Shown: in pieces, positions 16,301 through 24,607 of the stretch
Layout: each line of letters opens with the position of its first letter
How positions within the stretch are numbered: the stretch's first letter is position 1
Assembly: GCA_016711405.1 (NCBI GenBank)
Contig: JADJSZ010000085.1
Location: forward strand, 1 to 24,926
Direction of reading: 5' to 3'
Origin: Candidatus Hadersleviella danica
GTDB taxonomy: Bacteria > Chloroflexota > Anaerolineae > Promineifilales > Promineifilaceae
Length of the DNA: 24,926 nt
Made by a program: the position numbers and the translations under genes
The notes under the pieces: model-generated
The model's input: the letters and a program-made list of their open reading frames with translations, nothing else
Database searches by the model: none
What the model was told of the DNA's origin: nothing

Positions 16301-19300
16301 AGGCGATGTCATCATCGAAGCAGGCACTGGTATCATCTTCCCGCCCGGCCTGACCATCCAAACAATGGTCAATGTTGGCGGAACCAGCACGGGGCGCGGG
16401 GGGGATGTGCGCCTCACCACCGCCCAAGGCGACATCAACTTTGGCTTCCTTTGGGCCAACACCACCACAGGCCAAGGGGGTAACATCCCCGGCAGTGGCT
16501 CCGTCCACCTCGAAACAGGCAACGGCTCGGTGCAACTCACCGATGGGACATGGGGCGTGACAAATTACGCCTTTACCACCAACAATGGGCAAACCACGGC
16601 CGCGACTGGCTCCGTTCACATCACCGCCACCACAGGCATTACCATTGGCGGCAACGTGCAAAATTACGTCATTCTAGGGGGGGGCGGCACAAACTCGGCC
16701 AGCACGGGCGATGTTTCGCTCTACACCAGCAACGGCCCCATACACGTCAATGCCAGTATCAATAATCAAGTCCTCGGCCGTACCACCTCTGCCCCATCGG
16801 GCGGCATCACCCTCACAGCCCCCAATGGCTCCATCACTGTGAATGGGTCGGCCAATACATCTACCCACGCCGGCGACGCAAATGGCCAAGCTGGAACAGC
16901 AGGGCCTATCACCCTCACGGCCAATAGCCATATCTCTACTGGAGGGCTGAATAGCTCAGGGAGCGCTGGGGCGAACGGAACTCATGCAGGGGGTGGCCAC
17001 ATCAGCCTTGCCAGCAACAACGGCAACATCACTTTCAACAACTTCCCTGAACACAGGGTTTAACACGGGCAATGCCATCACCACGGGTAAGCGGGCAATG
17101 TGTCCATCACCGCCCCCAATGGGCAAGTGGCCAGCAACATCACCACCCTTACCACCCTGAACGCCACGCTCAACGGCGCGTCCACTGCTGGCCGTGGGGG
17201 AGATGTGACCATGCAATCTGGCACTGGCTTTAACTGGCTCGCCAGCTTCGCCATTCGCACCGAATCGTACAGCAACGGGCAGGTCAGCGGCCGTGGCGGG
17301 AACGTCTCTCTGCAAACCAGCCAAGGGAATATCAGCATGGGAAATATCTGGACACACTCTCATGCAGAGGTAGGCAATAGCCAAGCTGGGGGCAACATCA
17401 CCCTCTCCACCAACGACGGCGCTATCCAATTGTCTAGCGGCCTCGTCCTTGTCACCTACAGCCGCGCTGTAGCGGGCCATGCCACAGCCTCCGCTGGCAA
17501 TATCACCCTCAACGCCACCCAAGGCATTAGTGTACTCGACAACATTGTAGGGCTTACTTTGGCCAACGGCACAGCCACATACGGCGGCGATGTGCAAATG
17601 AACACCAGCAACGGCAACATCACCGTGGGTTCGATTGACACCTCGCTCACGGCCGGTAGCACGGGTTGGAGTGCGGGGGACATCACCCTCAACGCCCCGA
17701 ACGGCACAATAACGGCCAACAACACCCTCTTTACGAATGCCAGCACGGCCGCCAACACCCCCGTCCAAGCCGGCCACATCGCCCTCACCAGCAGTGGCGA
17801 CATCCAAACCCAAACCATCATCGCCAACGCCCCCAACGGCCCCGCCCAACAAGGGGGCACGATTGAGCTGACCAGCGACCAAATGGTACGCGCCCTCGGC
17901 AACATCACGGCCGATGGCGTGGCCAGCGCCATCACCATCACCCACGGTGGCGGCGGGGTCATCCCCTTCATCGTCGGCGATGCCACCACCAACGGCTCCA
18001 CGGGGGCACTCACCACGGCCGATGCCCAAATCGTGCCCACCAACAGCTACCTCTATACCCACCACGAAGCCCCCAACATCTGGATCATCTCCGTGGATGG
18101 CCCAATCTCGCCCTCAGCAAGCGGTCACCCCGCCCTGATAGATGTCGGTGGAACCGTGACCTACACCGTTGTGCTGACCAACAGCGGCCCCACGGCCGCC
18201 AACGGCCTCCTCCTGACCGATGTCTTGCCGCCCGAGGTCGTCTTCGGCAGTTGGCTTGCCCAACCAGCGGGAGCCGTTCAGGCAGGGCAGAACATCACAT
18301 GGACGGGCAACTTGGCCGCCAGCACGGCCGTCACCCTCCAATTCACGGCCGTCCACGTCGGCAGTTACAGCGAGGTGGTCACCAACACCGCCAACTACTA
18401 TCTGACCGCCCAACCCAGCCTAAACGGGACGGCCAATGCCACCTTCACCGTCTCGGGGCCGCCCAACGTTAGCGTGGGCAAGAGCGTTTCCGCCACCAGC
18501 CCCGCCCTGCCCGGCCAGCCCATTAGCTACACGATTAGCGTGGCCAACGAATCGGCCACGGCCGTTGCCCGCAACGTCATCCTCACCGACACCATCCCCG
18601 TCCAACTGCTCGGGACAAGCGTGTCTGTCAGCGGCCTCACCATCCTCAACACGACGGGCAGTTATGTGTGGGAATTGGCTGATTTGGCTCCCAACCAGAG
18701 CGGCACAATCGTCGTCAGCGGCTTCATCAATCCCGCTTTGGCGGCCGATGTGACCTTTACCAACACCGCCACCCTCTCGGCCGAGGGTGACCCAGACCCG
18801 ACCGACAACAGCGCCAGCGTCGCCCTGACGGTGCAACTGCCACGGGTGCAACTGGGCACGGCCGCTACGGCCGTGGGCGAACCGAACAGCCCCGCCCTGC
18901 TCAATGTGACCCTCGACCGCGCCCAACCGTATCGCCCCATAACGGTGACCGCCACCACGAGTGACGGCACAGCCAACGCAGGAAGCGACTACACGGCCAT
19001 CACCCAAACGGTGGTGTTTGCCCCCAACCAAACCACGGCCGTCGTGGCCATCCCCATCCTCGACGACACCGTCCAAGAAGGCTCGGAAGATTTCAACCTG
19101 ACCCTGAGCGCACCCGATGGGGCGATTTTGGCCGCCCCCGCCAGCGCCACGATGACCATTGTGGACAACGACGACACGACAGGCGTGCTTATCACCCCCG
19201 CATTGCTGGCTGTGGCCGAAGGGGGAGCGATGGATAGTTACGAGGTGCGTTTGGGCAGTGCCCCCACCGACACTGTGACCATCACTATTGCCCCAGACGG

Positions 19301-21642
19301 CCAACTGACCACGAGTGCGGCCGTGCTGACCTTTACGGCCGCCACTTGGAGCGACCCGCAAGTGGTGACGGTGACGGCCGTGGATGATGCCATTAGCGAA
19401 GGCAATCACCTCGGTTTTGTCCAGCACAGCGTGGCCAGCAACGACCCCGCCTACAATGGCCTCGTCGCTGCCACGGTGATTGCGGCCATTGCCGACAACG
19501 AAACGGCGGGCATTGTCCTCACCCCGCTGACGGGCAATGTGGCCGAAGGGGGGGCGACGGCCAGTTACACCATCACCCTGCAAGCGGAACCAACAGCCCC
19601 CGTGACGATTACCATTGCCCCCGATGGGCAAGTGACCACGAGTGCGAGCGAACTGGTGTTTACGGCCGCCAACTGGGCCACCCCAAGTGGTGACGGTGAC
19701 GGCCGTGGATGACACCGTGGCCGAGGGCAACCATGTCGGTTTTGTGGCGCACAGCGTGGCCAGCGGCGACCCCAACTACGATGCGGCTCCGTTGGGCGCG
19801 TTCATCGCCAACATTGCCGATAACGACGGGGCGACGGTGAGTGTGACTCCCACCAACTTGGCCGTGGCCGAGGGTGGGGTGAGTGCCAGCTACGCCATCA
19901 GCCTGACCAGCGAACCGACGGCCGCTGTTTATGTCAACATCAGCCCCGATGGGCAACTGACGACGGACATGGCCGTGCTGACGTTTACGGCCGCCAATTG
20001 GGATGTGGCGCAAACGGTCATGGTCACGGCCGTGGACGATGCCATTGTCGAAGGCAATCATGTCGGGCTGATTGACCACACCGCCACCAGTAGCGACCTT
20101 GCCTATCACAACCAGCCGTTGCCCACGCTCGTGGTCAGCATCGCCGATAACGATGGGGCGGCGGTGAGTGTGGCTCCCACCAACTTGGCCGTGGCCGAAG
20201 GTGGCCTGACGGCCAGCTACGCCATCAGCCTGACCAGCGAACCAACGGCCGCTGTTTATGTCAACATAACCCCCGATGGGCAACTGACAACAGATATGGC
20301 CGTGCTGACGTTTACGGCCGCCAATTGGGATGTGGCGCAAATGGTCACGGTTTCGGCCGTGGACGATGCGCTGGTCGAGGGCGACCACAGCGGCCTCATC
20401 AGCCATAGCACCAGCAGTGCCGATGGCAATTACAACGGCTTGTTGGTCAGCGATGTATCAGTTGACATAACCGATAATGACCTGAGCTACAGCATCACGG
20501 CCGAGTTGAGTTTGGTGCTGGAAGGGGACTTGGGCGACAGCACGCCCATCACCTTCACCGTGCAACGGTCGGGCGGGGTGACGGGCACGGCCAGCACGGT
20601 GGACTTTGCCCTGAGCGGCATGGCCACGGCGGGAGGGGATTACGGCGCGGTGCTACCTGCAGGCGGCCAACTCAGCTTTGCCGCTGGGGAAACCAGCCAG
20701 CAAATCACCCTGTTTGTGCTGGGGGATGATGTGGACGAGGGGGATGAGAGCCTCATCGCTACGTTGAGCAATCCGACGGCGGCGGGCACGGCCGTTTTAG
20801 CGGCCGACACCGCCACCACGCTCATCGTGGACGATGAGGGAACCCCATCGCTGAACCTGTTGGCTCCCGCCACGGTGGACGAGGACGCAGGCAGTGTGAC
20901 CTTCACTGTCACCCTCAGCCACGCCTCGGCGCAAACGGTGACGGTGGCTGTGGCCACCAGCGATGGCACGGCCACGGCGGGCGCGGATTATGCGCCGCTG
21001 ACGCAAACGGTCAGCATTCCTGCGGGGCAAACGGCCGTCACCCTAACCGTGGCGATTGTGGATGATGGGGATGTGGAACCAGACGAAACCTTCCACATGA
21101 CCCTGAGCAACCCGCAAAATGGCCAACTGGGCGGGTTGGCGCAAGCGATGGTGACGATTGTGGACAACGATGTGCCCCCCGCTATTCCGACCATCTACCT
21201 GCCGCTGATAATGACCGCCCCCGACCCGACGGTGCGGCCTGATTTGGTGGTCAGCAGTGTGGTGGTTAGTGGCAACGACCTCGAGATTGTCATCACCAAT
21301 GTGGGTGGCGCGGCCGTGACGACTTCGTTCTGGGTGGATGCGTTTATTGGGCCAGATACGCCGCCGACGGCCGTGAACCAGTCAGTAGAGGAGTTGGGCG
21401 GCACGAACATTGCGTGGGGCATTGCCACCTCGCTGACTCCGGGCGCAAGCCTCACCCTGCGGATTGGGGACGCGAACCAAGCGCCGCAATACACGACGCA
21501 CAGCGGGCCGATTCTTGCGGGTGTGCCTGTTTATGTGCATGTGGATGCGTTCAGCGAGGGGAGCAGTGTGGGGGCGGTGCTGGAACAGCACGAGCTGGAT
21601 GGCACGCCGTATAACAACATCAGCGGACCGTTTAGCCATTAG
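10309..21642 (+). CDS. Giant repeat-rich secreted surface protein (FHA-like, DUF11, Calx-beta, CARDB-like)
   Basis: One gene of about 3,780 codons, split by a few frameshifts. Residues 1-34 are a signal peptide (LVCVVSLMIGLGLSFGQ). Residues about 140-230 hold an FHA-like segment: GGDFRLEDENG, DLFSPHDPIVLASGNVSFGA, YTGASLHVVAGGRINVTGNI. Residues about 445-2516 are seven tandem repeats of about 297 residues rich in GDVTL, APNGSI and TATTGIT strands, as expected for a beta-helix. Two DUF11 modules (about 2598-2841) follow, then a Calx-beta, four 109-residue AEGG/VTAVDD units, two more Calx-beta modules (DGTATAGADY, DNDVP), the segment IYLPLIM at about 3630, and a CARDB-like C-terminus. Frame breaks lie near 13417 (a lost G in a G run), 17047 and 17090 (compensating), and 19685 (C run). 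Export by Sec and a role as adhesin or surface fibre are inferred. No two-partner-secretion transporter and no sortase motif are visible. Confidence 0.8.
11641..17855 (+). repeat. Seven tandem ~0.89-kb repeats inside the giant gene
   Basis: Using the Gly codon that opens each unit (G-D/H-V/I-T-L or G-S-I-F-A) as anchor, the units start at 11641, 12523, 13417, 14307, 15210, 16104 and 16995, and the seventh ends near 17855. Spacings are 882, 894, 890 (with one lost base), 903, 894, 891 and 861 bases, i.e. 287-301 residues. Units 1-3 share a Cys pair after TRN. Units 4-6 are nearly identical over long stretches (for example VTNYAITTNNGQTTAATGSV). Unit 7 is the most diverged and contains the compensating frameshifts. 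Confidence 0.85.
19182..20487 (+). repeat. Four tandem 109-residue Calx-beta-like units inside the giant gene
   Basis: Units start at 19182, 19509, 19834 and 20161, a 327-base period once two lost bases at about 19685 are restored. Each reads roughly AVAEGG, SYxIxL, PDGQLTT, LTFTAANW, VTVTAVDD, EGNHxGxxxH and IADND. Units 3 and 4 are almost identical at DNA level, suggesting recent duplication. Confidence 0.85.
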
Positions 21643-21659
21643 GTAGGCGGCTTAGACGC

Positions 21660-21698
21660 CCAAGACCCCAAGGGTTTGCCAAACCCTTGGGGTCTTGG
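21660..21698. repeat. Perfect 18-bp palindrome 17 bases after the giant gene
   Basis: Arms 21660-21677 and 21681-21698 are exactly complementary around the loop GCC, with cores AAGACCCC and GGGGTCTT. It could end transcription of the giant gene, although no T tract follows. The GGGGTCTT core recurs in the nested palindrome just downstream, so the two may be related elements. Confidence 0.8.
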
Positions 21699-21708
21699 AT
21701 TTAGAAAT

Positions 21709-21853
21709 GGGTGTGTTTCATTTCAGTTGGTGGAGTAGCTTGACCTGCGGGGTTTCCAAAACCCCGTAGGTCTAAACTACCATAAACCAGACCTACGGGG
21801 TCTTAAAGACCCCGCAGGTCGCGACTACCTTTCAACCAGAATGAAGCACACCC
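21709..21853. repeat. 145-bp nested palindromic element (MITE-like)
   Basis: Two strong hairpins (21742-21772 and 21790-21820) begin and end with GACCTGCGGGG or GACCTACGGGG type arms. The whole is also one long imperfect inverted repeat centred at about 21781. Outside the hairpins the matching continues: GGTGTG at 21710 with CACACC at 21847, TTCATT with AATGAA, GTTG with CAAC, and GTAG with CTAC. The nested structure and length are like a small non-autonomous palindromic element. No target-site duplication is certain. Confidence 0.7.
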
Positions 21854-21897
21854 TTTAGAAATAGGTGAACATTTTGGGGGAGCTAAATCCCCAGCAA

Positions 21898-21926
21898 TCG
21901 GACAACCCCTTAGAAACGGGTATAAT
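21898..21926 (+). promoter_or_regulatory. Candidate sigma70-type promoter for recG
   Basis: A consensus TATAAT at 21921-21926 is preceded, with 17-base spacing, by CGGACA at 21898-21903 (four of six bases match TTGACA). It is the best -10 in the window. The direction suits recG, whose start lies about 115 bases downstream. Confidence 0.5.
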
Positions 21927-21937
21927 GAGCGGCAACG

Positions 21938-21970
21938 AAACTGTGCCGGTCTTCAAGACCTGCGCAGTTT
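21938..21970 (+). other. Strong hairpin in the presumed recG leader
   Basis: Fourteen of fifteen positions pair between 21938-21952 and 21956-21970 (AAACTGTGCCGGTCT against AGACCTGCGCAGTTT), leaving a three-base loop. It begins 12 bases after the TATAAT, so it would sit at or near the 5' end of the transcript. It could stabilise the RNA, attenuate transcription or be part of a small RNA; none is shown. Confidence 0.5.
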
Positions 21971-21998
21971 ACCCACCCAACTCACCCATCACCCCACG

Positions 21999-22038
21999 AA
22001 GCTGATAAGCTGACTGGCTGACAAGCTGACACGCTCCC
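21999..22038. repeat. Tandem octamer repeat abutting the recG start codon
   Basis: Five 8-base units (AAGCTGAT, AAGCTGAC, TGGCTGAC and two more variants) occupy exactly 40 bases and end one base before the ATG at 22040. No Shine-Dalgarno remains, as at the gntR start. Confidence 0.75.
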
Positions 22039-22039
22039 T

Positions 22040-24525
22040 ATGACACGTTCCTCTTTCACCCGTTTGGCGGGTGTTCTGCAACTGGAAGCCCAACAAGGGT
22101 ATAAAAACAAGGCCGTCGTTGGCGGCATCCGCCAATTTGTCACCTTTTGGGTGGAAAAGGCGCGGGAAGAAGCCATTGATGAGGCTGATTTGGCTTTTGT
22201 GGAGCAAACGGCCGACCTCCTGAGCAACTACGGCAACCTGCCGGGAACCGAAGCGCGTGGGAATGCGGTGGGGCGGTTGCTGGAGAAATTGGCCGAGCGG
22301 GAGATTCGGGCGATGAAGCGGGCGGGAAGAGGGGCAGAGGAGCAGAGGGGCAGAGGAGCGGAGGTGAAATCTGGTGTTGAGGTACGGCCGCCCTCCCTAG
22401 TCCCCGTCCCTAGTCCCCCCCGCCCCCCGTCCCCAGCCCCCCCCCACCCAAGGCGGAAAAAGAGAAGCCCGACAAGGCCGAAAAGCCCAAAAAGAGCAAA
22501 GACAAAGAGCGGCCGTCCTCGGCCGAGGGGTTTTTGCAACCCGTGACCAATTTCTATGGGGTGGGGCCGCATCGCCACCTTGCTGGCAAAACTGGGCGTG
22601 CAAACAGTGGCCGACATGCTCTATTTGTTCCCCGCCGCCATGACGATTACAGCCTGATGAAACCCATCAACAAGCTGGCCATCGGCGAAAAAGCGACCCT
22701 GATTGGCACGATTTGGGAGGTGCGAGGCCGACGCGGCCGTACCAACCAAGAGACCATCCACGCCGTTGTGACCGATGGCACGGGGCAGATTCAGGTGACA
22801 TGGTTTAATCAGCCGTGGCTGTTGAAACGTTGCGGGCAGGGGTTGCGGGTGGTCATGCAGGGCACTGTGGAGCAATATCTCGGCCGTCCCGTCTTCAACA
22901 ACCCCGACTGGGAAATGCTCGCTCGATTCGCTCCGCACGGGAGTCATTGTGCCCATCTACCCGCTGACGCATGGGCTGAGTAGCCATCGGATGCGCCAAA
23001 TGATGCAGGCCTGGTGACCAGTGGGCGAACAAAATGAGCGACCCGCTCCCCGCGCCATCGCCAAACGGCAAGAATTGCCCTCACTGGCGCAAGCCATCCG
23101 CCATGTCCACCAACCCGAAAGCCAAGAAGTGTTGCTGGCCGCTCGTCGCCGCCTCATCTTTGATGAGCTGTTTTTGTTGCAATTGGGCATGTTGGGGCAA
23201 CGGCGGGATTGGCAAGCGGTTCCCGCACGGCCGCTCATCACCTCGGGCGACTTGCGCCAACAGTTCATCGCCAGCCTGCCCTATGCCCTGACAGGGGCAC
23301 AGGGGCGGGTGATTGAGGAGATTGCGGCCGATTTAGCCCAATCCAAGCCGATGAGCAGAATGTTGCAGGGGGATGTGGGCGCAGGCAAGACGGTGGTGGC
23401 GGCGGCGGCACTGGTCACGGCCGTGGCCGCTGGCGCACAGGGTGCCCTCATGGCCCCCACCGAAATTTTGGCCGAACAACATTACCGTGGCCTGAGCCAA
23501 CTGCTGGAGCCGTTGGGGATTACGGCCGTTCTCCTGACGGGAAGCAAGAGCGCAGGCGACAAACGCGCCGCTTATGAAGCGTTGGCCAGCGGCCAAGCAC
23601 AGGTGGCCATCGGCACGCACGCCCTCATCCAGCCCGATGTGGCCTTTGCCAATTTGGGGCTGACCATTGTGGATGAGCAACACCGTTTTGGGGTCAATCA
23701 GCGCAAAGCGCTCAAGGACAAAGGCCCCAATGGGCTGACCCCGCACATGTTGGTGATGAGCGCGACCCCATTCCCCGCTCGCTGGCCCTCTCGCTCTATG
23801 GCGACCTCGACCTGTCGGTGCTAGACGAGATGCCACCGGCGGCAAGAGATTAAGACGCGCTGGGTACGGCCGAGTGAACGCTGGCGGTGCTATGATTTGT
23901 GCGCCGCCAGGTGAAATGAGGGCGGCAGGCGTTTGTGATTTGCCCGCTGGTGGAGGAATCGGACAAAATTGAGGCGACAGCGGCGGTGGAGGAACACGAA
24001 CGGCTCCAAGCGGAGATTTTCCCCGAGTTTAAGCTGGGCTTGGTGCATGGCAAAATGCCTGCCAGCGAAAAAGAGGTTTGGTCTCGACCTCGGTTATTGA
24101 GGTGGGGGTGGATGTGCCCAACAGCACGGTGATGATGATTGAGGGCCAACCGATTTGGGCCGGCGCAGTTGCACCAGTTTCGGGGACGGGTCGGCCGTGG
24201 GCAACACCAATCTTACCGCTTGCTCATCGCCGATGATAGTCGCCCGGAGGCGGAGGCGCGGGCTGGTGGCTTTGAGCAGACGAATGACGGCTTCAACTGG
24301 CCGAGAAAGCCTCGAATTGCACTACCGCAGAGTTTTTGGCCGGCAAAAGCGGCTTGCCTGAACTAAAATTCTACCAGCCTAAGCGATATGACGATGTTGA
24401 CGGCGCCGCTCGCTCTGAAGCGGATTTGTCTCTTGCAAACCGACCCCTTCCTCGAGGCTCCTGAACACCTTGCCCTGCAAGAGCGGGTGCGCCGCTTTTG
24501 GGAAAACGCGGGGGATGTGAGTTAG
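22040..24525 (+). CDS. recG: ATP-dependent DNA helicase RecG (multiply frameshifted)
   Basis: RecG remodels stalled replication forks and branched DNA in the cytoplasm. The N-terminus (residues 1-100) is a helical extension, MTRSSFTRLAGVLQLEAQQG and FVTFWVEKAREEAIDEADLAF. A low-complexity linker built from short DNA repeats follows (22330-22445). The wedge OB domain contains ADMLYLFPRRHDDYS and ATLIGTIWEVRGRRGRTNQE. The motor domains show Walker A GDVGAGKT (about 23371), APTEILAEQHY, the DExH box DEQHRFG (about 23672), MSATP, STSVIEVGVDVPNSTVMMIE, and motif VI QFRGRVGRG (about 24180). Total length of about 828 codons is normal with the extension. Frame changes occur near 22440, 22560, 22920, 23010, 23770, 23835, 23905, 24145, 24270 and 24330. 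About 11 residues are missing at 24074, just before LVSTS. Probably one intact gene with errors; coaD follows. Confidence 0.9.
22330..22445 (+). repeat. Short tandem repeats inside the recG linker
   Basis: Four octamers of the type AGGGGCAG/AGGAGCAG (22330-22361) are followed by a CCCTAGTCCCCGT 13-base unit repeated at 22395-22420 and a C-rich tail to 22445. They encode the low-complexity segment (GAEEQRGRGAE, then a Pro/Ser/Val-rich run) between the N-terminal extension and the OB domain. Units are of the same kind as those in the spacers. Confidence 0.7.
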
Positions 24526-24529
24526 GAGC

Positions 24530-24605
24530 TTTTAGCTTTTAGCGATCAGTTTTAGCTCTCAGCCAATTACTCAGCACTTTTTACTCAGCACTCAGCACTC
24601 CCTTC
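24530..24605. repeat. Tandem heptamer array in the recG-coaD spacer
   Basis: TTTTAGC units (24530-24556, with one 6-base unit) change into TCAGCAC-type units (24557-24598), followed by TCCCTTC. The 7-base register is kept for about eleven units and ends two bases before the coaD ATG at 24608. TCAGCAC-like heptamers are also common in cyanobacterial STRR arrays, as far as I recall. Confidence 0.8.
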
Positions 24606-24607
24606 CT

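Noticed and set aside
11641..17855. Insertion sequence or phage tail-fibre interpretation of the repeated DNA
   Set aside because: The repeats are in frame, encode beta-strand-rich protein and sit within a signal-peptide protein; there is no transposase or phage gene nearby.
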